A stretch of DNA of 19,883 nucleotides, from contig CAJUSQ010000046.1 of assembly GCA_910588885.1 (NCBI GenBank), forward strand, positions 1-19,883, in the 5' to 3' direction. The notes beneath the pieces are model-generated. The model ran no database searches, was not told the DNA's origin, and worked only from the letters and a program-made list of their open reading frames with translations. This DNA is from an uncultured Lachnospiraceae bacterium. Its GTDB lineage: Bacteria > Bacillota > Clostridia > Lachnospirales > Lachnospiraceae. A program made the position numbers and the translations under genes. Below, in pieces: positions 1 through 7,129 of this stretch (position 1 is the stretch's first letter; every line of letters begins with the position of its first letter).

Positions 1-741
1 TCAAATGGTAGTGTGGATATCTGGTTTTCTGCATTTACCCCTTATTATACCTGTGTCACCTGGGGCGGCTTCGATGACAATATGTCCCAGTCCAAGATGA
101 ACACCCGCTATGCCAGAAACCTATGGCGGGCCATGATGTCCCGGATTCACGAAGGGCTGCCTTCAAAAGAATTCAGCCGTCCGGAAAATCTTACCACCGC
201 TACTATCTGCAGAAAATCCGGAAAGCTGGCCGTGGAAGGGGTCTGCGATTCCGATCCCCGTGGGAGCATGGTGACTACCGAGTATTTTGCCAACGGCACG
301 GTTCCCACCGACTACTGTGACCATCATGTAAGCGCAACCATATGCATTGACTCCGGTATGCTGGCAAATGAATTTTGTCCGGAAACCAGCAAAGAAACCA
401 ACATCTATATTACCGGAGGCTCCGGAGGCAGCGCTGACGGCGCCTACCTTTTGACGGACGAGATTGCTTACAGCGTCTGCCCCATTCATACCGCCGCCAG
501 CCTGTCCCCGGAAATTCCGCAGGTTCCCGTTACTCCCGGCGGAATCGAGCCCGGGCAGCCCGGCACGGGAACTACCCCCGACACTACCTTCCCCGGCGGT
601 ATGTTCCCCGGCGACAACCATTTCCCGGACACGGGAATCGGCGGTGACAACCAGACTCCGGATATCCCTCCGGACGATTCTACAGTGGAACCGTCTCCGC
701 CTTCGGAGCCGGATACGCCCTCCGACGGGCCATTGGAGTGA
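1..741 (+). CDS. Class A penicillin-binding protein, C-terminal part (5' truncated by window)
   Basis: The reading frame is open from base 1 and ends at the TGA at 739-741, so the start lies outside the window. The opening residues (WFSAFTPYYTCVTWGG, then DDN) match the stretch that follows the KTG box of the transpeptidase domain in clostridial PBP1A-type enzymes, which polymerise and cross-link peptidoglycan outside the membrane. The catalytic motifs themselves are upstream and not visible. After the transpeptidase end come two related Cys-containing motifs, ICRKSGKLAVEGVC (205-246) and ICIDSGMLANEFC (340-378). A Gly/Ser linker (GGSGGS) and a proline/glycine/acid-rich tail of about 80 residues (from about 490) follow. 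Such tails are common in extracytoplasmic clostridial PBPs. Assignment to class A rests on this C-terminal architecture and on memory of the family. No clear intrinsic terminator follows directly. Confidence 0.85.
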   Translation, partial: SNGSVDIWFSAFTPYYTCVTWGGFDDNMSQSKMNTRYARNLWRAMMSRIHEGLPSKEFSRPENLTTATICRKSGKLAVEGVCDSDPRGSMVTTEYFANGTVPTDYCDHHVSATICIDSGMLANEFCPETSKETNIYITGGSGGSADGAYLLTDEIAYSVCPIHTAASLSPEIPQVPVTPGGIEPGQPGTGTTPDTTFPGGMFPGDNHFPDTGIGGDNQTPDIPPDDSTVEPSPPSEPDTPSDGPLE

Positions 742-942
742 CGGTCGTTTCGCCGTTTCCCTCGCGATAAGACGATTTTACGGCACGTCGTCATACTAGC
801 CCTTGACTGCTTTTCATTCACAGTTTATTCATTTTATATTAAAAAAAGTTTCACGCGGAAAACATGATTTTTTCATTTCTGCTCCATATAATAGAATCAT
901 AACAAATGACAACATCCAGTAATTAAATTACTACTATCGAAT

Positions 943-1019
943 AAACTTTTTCATAATAAGTGCCAGGTAACCGTAAGGTTGCCTGGCATCCTCCCTTTTC
1001 GGGAAACTTTTTCATAATG
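943..1019. repeat. Direct repeats (15-16 bases) flanking a hairpin
   Basis: AAACTTTTTCATAATA at 943-958 recurs as AAACTTTTTCATAATG at 1004-1019, a period of 61 bases, with the 961-988 hairpin and a small CCCTTTTCGGG hairpin between. The arrangement is compact and intergenic. It resembles a short dispersed repeat or a locally duplicated structure. No copy elsewhere in the window was noticed. Confidence 0.55.
961..988. terminator. Hairpin, possible weak bidirectional terminator or part of a repeat element
   Basis: TGCCAGGTAACC and GGTTGCCTGGCA form a 12-bp stem with one non-Watson-Crick position and a GTAA loop. It lies between the ends of the convergent PBP and glnN genes, where a shared terminator is expected. 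Neither side carries an immediate T tract: the minus strand continues CTTATTATG and the + strand TCCTCCC. Intrinsic termination is therefore doubtful. It could equally be a structural repeat. Confidence 0.4.
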
Positions 1020-1104
1020 ATCTTCTGACCTCGCCCGGTACACTCCACAGGAACCGGCCGGTATCTTAACACGGAAACTTCATAGACGATGAATCATCTT
1101 GAGC

Positions 1105-3219
1105 CTACACTTCAAAAATCAGGTCGCCGTAGGAAGGCATCGGCCACATTTCCTTATCCACCATCATTTCCAGCTGATCTACCGGGGCCCGCAGGGCATC
1201 CATGGCGGTTATAATCCGGTCACGGCAGAACACGGCCTGTTCCCGGCCTTCTTCCATAACCGCAGCCCTTGTTGTAACCTCCGTCAGCCTTGTCAGCGCC
1301 TGCTTTGCCTCGGCCAGAAGCCTGGAAGTTTCCATCAAAAGCTCCGTCTGCACACTGACATCCGCACCGCAGGCAGCTTTCACGGCATTGATGGAATTGG
1401 CCAGGGAAGTGGTATACTTAATGACTGCAGGAATAATTTGTTTTCCGGCCATGTCAATCATGGTACGGGCTTCAATGTTGATGGCTTTGGCATAGTTTTC
1501 ATACAGCACCTCCACACGGGATTCCAATTCCGTCCGGGTGAAAACATTGAATTTTTCAAATAAGGATACGGATTTCTCGGACGCCAGGGCCGGAATTGCG
1601 TCCACCATCGAACATATATTCGGTAATCCTCTTCGCTCCGCTTCCTTCATCCACTCTTTTGAGTAGCCGTTCCCGTTAAATACAATCCGCTGATGGGCCG
1701 TAGCCTGTTCCTTGATCAAATCATGAACCGCCATTTCAAAATCATCTGCTTTTTCCAGAATGTCACAGGCATCGCTGAATGCTTCTGCCACAATGGTATT
1801 CAGTACCACATTGGGGGCCGCAATGGAATCGGAAGCGCCCACCATACGGAACTCGAATTTATTTCCGGTAAACGCGAAGGGGGATGTCCGGTTCCGGTCT
1901 GTCGCGTCCTTGGCAAAGTCCGGGATATTCTTTACCCCGGTCTGAAGAACGCCGCCGTCTAAGCTGCTGGTGGCTTCCCCGGTGCTGATCAGCTGGCTTA
2001 ATACGTCCTCCAGCTGTTCTCCCAAAAATACGGACACAATTGCCGGCGGGGCTTCATCGGCCCCCAGCCTGTGGTCGTTCCCTACATCCGCAGCCGATTC
2101 CCGCAGCAGCTCGGCATGTTTGTCAACGGCCTTCAGCATACAGGTCAGCACCAGCAGAAACTGTACATTTTCATGGGGGGTGTCCCCCGGTTCCAGCAGG
2201 TTAATGCCGTCGTCGGTGGTCAGTGACCAGTTATTGTGCTTTCCGGAGCCGTTTACTCCTGCAAAGGGCTTTTCATGGAGCAGACAAGTCATTCCATGAC
2301 GGCCGGCCACCTTTTTCAGGGTTTCCATAATCAACTGGTTATGGTCCACGGCAATGTTGCAGGAAGCGTAAATCGGCGCCAGCTCATGCTGTGCCGGAGC
2401 CGCTTCGTTATGCTGGGTCTTCGCCGTTACCCCCAGCTTCCAAAGCTCCTTGTTTACTTCCTTCATATAGGCCGCAATCCGTTCCAAAATGCCTCCGAAA
2501 TAGTGATCGTCCATTTCCTGGCCCTTGGGAGGCATCGCGCCAAATAAAGTCCTTCCGGCGAAAATCAGATCCTTCCGCTTCAGGTACTTCTTCCGATCCA
2601 CCAGGAAATATTCCTGCTCCGGGCCAACGGAGGGAAATACCTTTTTAGAAGTCGTATTGCCAAAGAGCCGGATCAGCCGCAGGGCCTGTTCATTCACCGC
2701 TTCCATAGATCTTAAAATCGGGGTTTTGGCATCCAGGGCTTCCCCGGTGTAGGAGCAGAAGGCCGTCGGGATGCATAAGGTGGCTCCGGCGGCATCCTGC
2801 CTCACAAAGGCCGGAGAGGTACAGTCCCAAACCGTATAGCCCCTGGCCTCAAAGGTCGCCCGAAGCCCGCCGGAGGGAAAGGAAGAAGCATCCGGCTCGC
2901 CTTTGATCAGTTCTTTGCCGGAAAAGCTCATCAATGCCTTGCCGTCTTCTCCCGGAGCCGTAATAAAAGAGTCGTGCTTCTCTGCCGTTACGCCGGTCAG
3001 GGGCTGGAACCAATGGGAATAGTGGGTCGCCCCTTTTTCAATGGCCCACTCCTTCATCTCATGAGCCACTACATCCGCAGTTGCAGGATCCAAATCCTTC
3101 CCTTCTTCAATGGTCCGTTTCAGCTGCTGATACACTTTTTTCGGCAGACGCGCCCGCATTACCGTATCATTGAATACGTTTTCACCGAAAATTTCCGATA
3201 CGTTATAATATTCACTCAT
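1105..3219 (-). CDS. glnN: Glutamine synthetase type III
   Basis: This 704-residue protein has the length of GSIII (GlnN), the large class found in Bacteroidetes, cyanobacteria and many Clostridia; GSI and GSII are about 350-470 residues. It makes glutamine from glutamate, ammonia and ATP in the cytoplasm. Visible catalytic-core motifs include GPEQEYFLVDRK (metal/glutamate region), HNEAAPAQHELAPIY and GVNGSGKHNNWSL, the GSIII versions of the glutamate and ATP-binding segments. The ATG at 3219 is preceded by GAGAGGATGGAAGT, giving a suitable ribosome binding site, and the stop is TAG at 1105-1107. It is the last gene of the minus-strand run, separated from fba by a strong terminator. Expression probably depends on its own promoter or on readthrough. 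No GlnR-type operator was identified. Confidence 0.95.
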   Translation of the reverse strand: MSEYYNVSEIFGENVFNDTVMRARLPKKVYQQLKRTIEEGKDLDPATADVVAHEMKEWAIEKGATHYSHWFQPLTGVTAEKHDSFITAPGEDGKALMSFSGKELIKGEPDASSFPSGGLRATFEARGYTVWDCTSPAFVRQDAAGATLCIPTAFCSYTGEALDAKTPILRSMEAVNEQALRLIRLFGNTTSKKVFPSVGPEQEYFLVDRKKYLKRKDLIFAGRTLFGAMPPKGQEMDDHYFGGILERIAAYMKEVNKELWKLGVTAKTQHNEAAPAQHELAPIYASCNIAVDHNQLIMETLKKVAGRHGMTCLLHEKPFAGVNGSGKHNNWSLTTDDGINLLEPGDTPHENVQFLLVLTCMLKAVDKHAELLRESAADVGNDHRLGADEAPPAIVSVFLGEQLEDVLSQLISTGEATSSLDGGVLQTGVKNIPDFAKDATDRNRTSPFAFTGNKFEFRMVGASDSIAAPNVVLNTIVAEAFSDACDILEKADDFEMAVHDLIKEQATAHQRIVFNGNGYSKEWMKEAERRGLPNICSMVDAIPALASEKSVSLFEKFNVFTRTELESRVEVLYENYAKAINIEARTMIDMAGKQIIPAVIKYTTSLANSINAVKAACGADVSVQTELLMETSRLLAEAKQALTRLTEVTTRAAVMEEGREQAVFCRDRIITAMDALRAPVDQLEMMVDKEMWPMPSYGDLIFEV

Positions 3220-3259
3220 ACTTCCATCCTCTCTCTTCCCGTTTCAAAACTCCAAAGCG

Positions 3260-3290
3260 AAAAAGGCATTCCAAACTCTTTGGAACGCCC
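3260..3290 (-). terminator. Intrinsic terminator downstream of fba
   Basis: On the minus strand GGCGTTCCAAA, a GAG loop and TTTGGAATGCC form an 11-bp stem with one G-U pair, followed at once by TTTTT. It lies about 50 bases after the fba stop and about 40 before the glnN start. This is a standard Rho-independent terminator for fba. A leader attenuator for glnN is the alternative. Confidence 0.85.
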
Positions 3291-3300
3291 TTGTTCGATG

Positions 3301-3329
3301 TTTTTATTTCTTAATTTCAATCCTCTCAA
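3301..3329 (-). promoter_or_regulatory. Possible glnN promoter
   Basis: On the minus strand TTGAGA (3324-3329) and TAAAAA (3301-3306) are separated by 17 bases, just after the fba stop codon. The -10 is a 4/6 match. If used, transcription would begin at about 3293, directly before the 3260-3290 hairpin, which would then sit in the glnN leader. The call is tentative. Confidence 0.3.
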
Positions 3330-3339
3330 CTTCCCGGGC

Positions 3340-4203
3340 TTATGCCTTCCCTACGGAACCGAATAATTCCATCTTTTCCTTCACGGTAGCCTTAATGGCT
3401 TCTGCGCCTGGAGCCAGCAGCTTTCTGGGATCAAAGCCCTTGCCTTCCAGATCTTTTCCGGCTTCGATGTATTTTCTGGTAGCATCTGCAAAGGACAGCT
3501 GGCACTCCGTATTTACATTAATCTTCGCTACGCCTAAGGAAATCGCCTTCTTGATCATATCCTCAGGAATCCCGGTGCCGCCGTGAAGTACCAGGGGCAT
3601 TTCCCCGGTCAGCTGCTGAATGGCATCTAACGTCTCAAAGCTTAAGCCTGCCCAGTTCTCCGGATATTTACCGTGGATATTCCCGATGCCTGCAGCCAGC
3701 ATTGTCACGCCCAGATCCGCAATGGCTTTGCACTCCTTGGGATCCGCACATTCACCGGAGCCTACCACCCCGTCTTCTTCTCCGCCGATTGCACCTACTT
3801 CGGCCTCTAAGGACATGCCCTTTTCCCCGGTAATACCTACCAGCTCCTTGGTCTTCTCCACATTCTCTTCGATGGGATAGTGGGAACCGTCAAACATTAC
3901 GGATGAAAAGCCTGCTTCGATACATTTCATACAGCCTTCAAAGCTGCCGTGATCCAGGTGCAGTGCAACCGGAACGGTAATCTTCAGCTCTTCCAGCATT
4001 CCGTTTACCATGCCCACTACCGTCTTATAACCGCACATATACTTTCCGGCGCCCTCGGACACTCCCAAAATTACCGGGGAATTGCATTCCTGGGCAGTCT
4101 GCAGAATCGCCTTCGTCCACTCCAGGTTATTGATATTGAACTGTCCTACGGCGTAGTGGCCTGCTTTTGCTTTTTCCAACATTTCTTTTGCAGAAACTAA
4201 CAT
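3340..4203 (-). CDS. fba: Fructose-1,6-bisphosphate aldolase, class II
   Basis: The 287-residue protein cleaves fructose 1,6-bisphosphate to dihydroxyacetone phosphate and glyceraldehyde 3-phosphate, a zinc-dependent step of glycolysis. Family motifs are clear: VGQFNINNLEW near the N-terminus, ALHLDHGSFE with the zinc-binding His, GNIHGKYP and VLHGGTGIPE with the other ligand histidines, and the phosphate-binding segment KINVNTE. I chose the ATG at 4203 (MLVSAKEML) because GGAGG lies 8 bases before it. The upstream in-frame ATG at 4218 overlaps that ribosome binding site and would add five residues (MEEKI) not typical of the family. A consensus-like promoter stands just upstream and a hairpin terminator downstream, so fba can be expressed as a single gene although it follows the lipid kinase closely. 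Confidence 0.96.
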   Translation of the reverse strand: MLVSAKEMLEKAKAGHYAVGQFNINNLEWTKAILQTAQECNSPVILGVSEGAGKYMCGYKTVVGMVNGMLEELKITVPVALHLDHGSFEGCMKCIEAGFSSVMFDGSHYPIEENVEKTKELVGITGEKGMSLEAEVGAIGGEEDGVVGSGECADPKECKAIADLGVTMLAAGIGNIHGKYPENWAGLSFETLDAIQQLTGEMPLVLHGGTGIPEDMIKKAISLGVAKINVNTECQLSFADATRKYIEAGKDLEGKGFDPRKLLAPGAEAIKATVKEKMELFGSVGKA

Positions 4204-4248
4204 AATTTTTTCCTCCATCCTTCAATTTATGTGCTATTTGCTTTTTAT

Positions 4249-4277
4249 AGTATAGACTAATTGATTCCAAAAGTCAA
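4249..4277 (-). promoter_or_regulatory. Sigma-A-type promoter for fba
   Basis: Minus-strand TTGACT (4272-4277) and TATACT (4249-4254) are exactly 17 bases apart. The -35 begins only a few bases after the stop of the upstream lipid kinase, and the start codon lies about 45 bases after the -10. The near-consensus quality fits strong expression of a glycolytic enzyme. Confidence 0.85.
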
Positions 4278-4280
4278 ACG

Positions 4281-5195
4281 CTATGATTCTTCCCGGCCTA
4301 CCATAATCTCCACAGCCTGACGGTTGTTTTGGATCAGGACTTTGGTATGGCTTCCGCCGAATTCCCCGTCTAAGGTCCATGCCACTTCCTCTTCCGAGGC
4401 CAAGGACAAATGGGCCGCTTTCGTAGAATAGATCAGCTCCGTTTCATCCTTCCGGCTGGTCAGGCTGACTAAGATCTCGCTTAGCTCCATGGGATTCTTG
4501 GGCTTTTTGATCAAAGTTACTTCGAACAGGCCGTCATTCAGCTCCACATTGGTTCCGGTCATGTTCTTAAAGCCCCCCACCGAGGTGGAATTGGTAATCA
4601 TCCCGAAAATAAAATCACCTTTGATCAGCTCTCCGTTGCATTCCACCACCATGGGATAGGATTTAATGCTGGTCAGGCTTTTGGCCCCTTCCAGCAGATA
4701 AGCCGCGTGGCCCAGAATATTTTTCCACTCCTGGGGGGTACCGTAGGAAACATCCGTAAAAAGCCCGAAAGCCGCAATATATACGAAAAACTTACCGTTC
4801 ATATCCCCCACGTCACAGCGGAAGGGCGTTCCTAGAACTGATGTTCTGGCTGCTTCGATCATATTCTTGGGAAGCTTCAGGGAAACGGCAAAATCATTGG
4901 TACTGCCCGCCGGGATATAGCCGATTGCCGCACGTTTTTCCCGCTGCATCATGCCGCTGACTACCTCGTCCAAAGTGCCGTCCCCGCCGCTGCAGACCAC
5001 CAGGTCGAACTTCCCGGCCCGTTTCTTCACCAGCTCCCGGGCGTCCTTTGGCTCCTGGGTAGGATGAATCTGCACTTCATATCCCGTCTTTACAAAAATG
5101 TCCACAATTTCAAGGAGCTTATTTCGAATCTGCCCCTTTCCGGAATGGGGATTGAATACAAACAATAGCTTTTTCTTCTTCATAGAAACAATCAC
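4281..5195 (-). CDS. Diacylglycerol kinase family lipid kinase (YegS/DgkB-like)
   Basis: The 304-residue protein belongs to the DAGK catalytic-domain family, which phosphorylates diacylglycerol or related lipids with ATP at the membrane surface. Visible motifs are LLFVFNPHSGKG at the N-terminus, the nucleotide-binding VVCSGGDGTLDEVV and GYIPAGSTNDFA, and a C-terminal sandwich domain with ELNDGLFEVTLIKKP and EVAWTLDGEFG. The frame opens with GTG at 5195 in a GTGA overlap with the whiA stop, which suggests translational coupling. An in-frame ATG at 5183 (MKKKKLLFV) is an alternative start, but it has no better ribosome binding site. DgkB, which recycles diacylglycerol from lipoteichoic acid synthesis in Bacillus, is one member of this family. 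The exact substrate cannot be told from sequence. Confidence 0.9.
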   Translation of the reverse strand: MIVSMKKKKLLFVFNPHSGKGQIRNKLLEIVDIFVKTGYEVQIHPTQEPKDARELVKKRAGKFDLVVCSGGDGTLDEVVSGMMQREKRAAIGYIPAGSTNDFAVSLKLPKNMIEAARTSVLGTPFRCDVGDMNGKFFVYIAAFGLFTDVSYGTPQEWKNILGHAAYLLEGAKSLTSIKSYPMVVECNGELIKGDFIFGMITNSTSVGGFKNMTGTNVELNDGLFEVTLIKKPKNPMELSEILVSLTSRKDETELIYSTKAAHLSLASEEEVAWTLDGEFGGSHTKVLIQNNRQAVEIMVGREES

Positions 5196-6154
5196 TCTTT
5201 TCCTGGCTGATTCTTCTGCCTTAATTCCTCTGCAATGCTGCTGATCTTCCGCAGGCGATGGTTTACCCCGGACTTTCCCACCGGAGGGCTTAACATCTCG
5301 CCCAGCTCCTTTAGGGCGGCTTCCGGATACTGCAGGCGAAGCTGCGCCATTTCCCTTAGCCCTTCGGAAAGCGCTTCCAGCCCCGCCGTCTTTTCAATGA
5401 ACCGGATATCGTCGATCTGCTTGCACGCAGCATTTACGGTCTTATTGATATTCGCCGTTTCACAGTTTACCTGACGGTTTACGGAGTTCCGCATTTCCTT
5501 TAAAATCCGGACATTTTCCAGATTCATCAAAGCCACATGGGCTTCCATCACATTCAGCACATCCACAATCTGGGCGCCTTCCTTCAGATAAACCACAAAG
5601 CATTTCTTCCGCTGTACAATCTTGGCCCCCAGCGCAAAGCTTTGAATCAGCTCCTGCATCTTTTCCGCTTTCAGCAAATCCGGGCAGACAATTTCGAAAT
5701 GGTAGGATTTCTCCGGATCGCTCATGGAGCCGGCAGCCAAAAATGCTCCCCGGACAAAGGCCCTCCTGCAACAGGTATTTTTCACCAGAAGGCCGTCCAC
5801 CAGCTCCGTTCCCCGGATAAAATCCCCGGCTTCATTCATCCATTTTACTGCCATCAGGATTTTCCGTACCTGTTTTTGCCCGGCCACGGAAACCACGCAG
5901 GTCCTGCTTTTATGGAGGTAGGCATTCTGCCGGACGGCAATGGCGCCGTTGATCCCGAAGGTATTCTTGATCAGGGTAAAATATTTTTTTGCCAGTGTAA
6001 TATTTTCCGTATGGACGGCCAGCGCCTGGCTTTCCCCTTTGCCGCAGAGTCTTCCGGCAAAGCCTAAAATGGCCGCAATTTCCGCAATCTGACAATGTCT
6101 GCTTTTGCTGGCATGCCTGGATAGTTCTTCTTTTACATCACTTGAAAATGACAT
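5192..6154 (-). CDS. whiA: DNA-binding protein WhiA
   Basis: WhiA (320 residues) has an N-terminal LAGLIDADG homing-endonuclease-like fold without nuclease activity and a C-terminal helix-turn-helix. The start MSFSSDVKEELSRH is typical. The C-terminal KSGVNHRLRKISSIAEEL is the family's DNA-binding helix region. WhiA controls sporulation septation in Streptomyces and affects division and chromosome segregation in Bacillus. The ATG at 6154 directly abuts the rapZ TAA (6155-6157), with GAGGG in the last codons of rapZ as ribosome binding site. The stop overlaps the lipid kinase GTG start. The order rapZ-whiA is conserved throughout Firmicutes and Actinobacteria. Confidence 0.96.
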   Translation of the reverse strand: MSFSSDVKEELSRHASKSRHCQIAEIAAILGFAGRLCGKGESQALAVHTENITLAKKYFTLIKNTFGINGAIAVRQNAYLHKSRTCVVSVAGQKQVRKILMAVKWMNEAGDFIRGTELVDGLLVKNTCCRRAFVRGAFLAAGSMSDPEKSYHFEIVCPDLLKAEKMQELIQSFALGAKIVQRKKCFVVYLKEGAQIVDVLNVMEAHVALMNLENVRILKEMRNSVNRQVNCETANINKTVNAACKQIDDIRFIEKTAGLEALSEGLREMAQLRLQYPEAALKELGEMLSPPVGKSGVNHRLRKISSIAEELRQKNQPGKE

Positions 6155-7036
6155 TTATTTCCCTCTGAGCGCATCCTTCCCGATATCCCGGTGTTCTATT
6201 TTCAGTCCATAGCTGTGCTGCTGCCGCAGCCGTTCATAAAGGCCGTTGGCCAATGTCACCGAGCGGTGCTTCCCGCCGGTACAGCCGATGCTTACCACCA
6301 GCTGATTCTTGCCCTCCGTAATATAATTGGGAATCAGGAAGCGAACCATGTCCTCCAACTTGTCCAAAAAGCGGTGGGCCTCCTCATACTGCATCACAAA
6401 TTCCTGAATCTCCGGATCGTTTCCGGTCTTGGGCCGCAGGGTTTCCACATAATAAGGATTCGGAAGGAACCGTACATCAAAGACCAGATCCGAGTCCGCC
6501 GGAATTCCATATTTAAACCCGAAGGACAGGATGGTTACAAACAGGCTTTGGTAGGACTGGTTCTGGACAAAAATCTTCTCCAATTCCACCTTCAGCTCCC
6601 GGGTCAGAAGCTGGCTGGTATCTATGATAAAATCCGCCTGCCGCTTTAAGAAACGCAGACGCTCCCGTTCCTGGGCGATTCCCTTATCCACCCGTTCCCC
6701 CACCGCCAGGGGATGGTTCCGTCGGGTTTCTTTGTACCGTTTCACCAATACCGCATCGTCGGAATCCAGGTACAGGATCTCGAATTTCCGGCCCTGGCTG
6801 CGCATTCCCGCCAGGATGCTTTCCAATTCCCCAAAGGACTGGCCGCTGCGGATATCCACACCTACCGCAACCTTGGACAGCTCCGCATTTTCCGCCTCCG
6901 CCAGCTCACAAAATTTCTCAATTAAGGCAATCGGCAGGTTATCCACACAGAAATACCCCATATCTTCCATCATTTTCAGAGCCGTACTTTTCCCTGCACC
7001 GGACATTCCGGTCAAAATTACAAACCTCAAACCCAT
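6155..7036 (-). CDS. rapZ: RapZ/YvcJ family nucleotide-binding protein
   Basis: The 293-residue protein has a P-loop near the N-terminus (TGMSGAGKSTAL, residues about 9-20) and the C-terminal motif IGCTGGKHRSVTLA, both diagnostic of RapZ/YvcJ. In E. coli RapZ senses glucosamine 6-phosphate and directs RNase E to a small RNA. In Bacillus YvcJ binds and hydrolyses nucleotides and affects competence. I chose the ATG at 7036 (MGLRFVILTG), which gives the usual length and has GGAAAGGGG just upstream. The frame stays open to a TTG at 7075, but that extension lies in a tandem copy of the murB 3' end and is unlikely to be translated. It lies 65 bases after murB and abuts whiA, in the standard cluster order. 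Confidence 0.94.
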   Translation of the reverse strand: MGLRFVILTGMSGAGKSTALKMMEDMGYFCVDNLPIALIEKFCELAEAENAELSKVAVGVDIRSGQSFGELESILAGMRSQGRKFEILYLDSDDAVLVKRYKETRRNHPLAVGERVDKGIAQERERLRFLKRQADFIIDTSQLLTRELKVELEKIFVQNQSYQSLFVTILSFGFKYGIPADSDLVFDVRFLPNPYYVETLRPKTGNDPEIQEFVMQYEEAHRFLDKLEDMVRFLIPNYITEGKNQLVVSIGCTGGKHRSVTLANGLYERLRQQHSYGLKIEHRDIGKDALRGK

Positions 7037-7051
7037 TCCCCTTTCCGATTC

Positions 7052-7129
7052 CAAACCATTGCCGGAATTCCCCAATCATCCGCACTCTCAAGCTCAAACC
7101 GTTACCGGAATTCCCCAATCATCCGCACT
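7052..7129. repeat. Tandem 35-base duplication of the murB 3' end
   Basis: Bases 7052-7086 and 7095-7129 match at 33 of 35 positions with a period of 43 bases. The 7095-7129 copy contains the last murB codons (VRMIGEFR) and the stop. The other copy lies in the spacer before rapZ. One of the two differences changes the TAA stop (+ strand 7102-7104) to CAA (7059-7061), so the copy reads through. It looks like a small slippage or recombination duplication. Confidence 0.85.

Larger units (their letters stand above)
742..1104. other. Intergenic region between convergent PBP and glnN
   Basis: These 363 bases hold no convincing gene. Visible contents are a TATAAT at 887-892 with only a poor -35, a direct repeat pair (943-958 and 1004-1019), a strong hairpin between them (961-988), a small CCC/GGG hairpin (993-1003), and a perfect 10-base palindrome ACCGGCCGGT at 1053-1062. 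The short reading frames that cross it look like shadows. It may be the 3' region of both flanking genes, a small RNA locus or a short dispersed repeat. Confidence 0.6.

Noticed and set aside
950..998. 12-residue minus-strand frame through the hairpin (MPGNLTVTWHLL)
   Set aside because: A GGGAGG abuts the ATG with no spacing, the frame is mostly the hairpin itself, and nothing downstream is coupled to it.
7037..7075. N-terminal extension of RapZ to the TTG at 7075
   Set aside because: The extra 13 residues come from the duplicated murB end, the start at 7036 matches the family, and no ribosome binding site fits the TTG.
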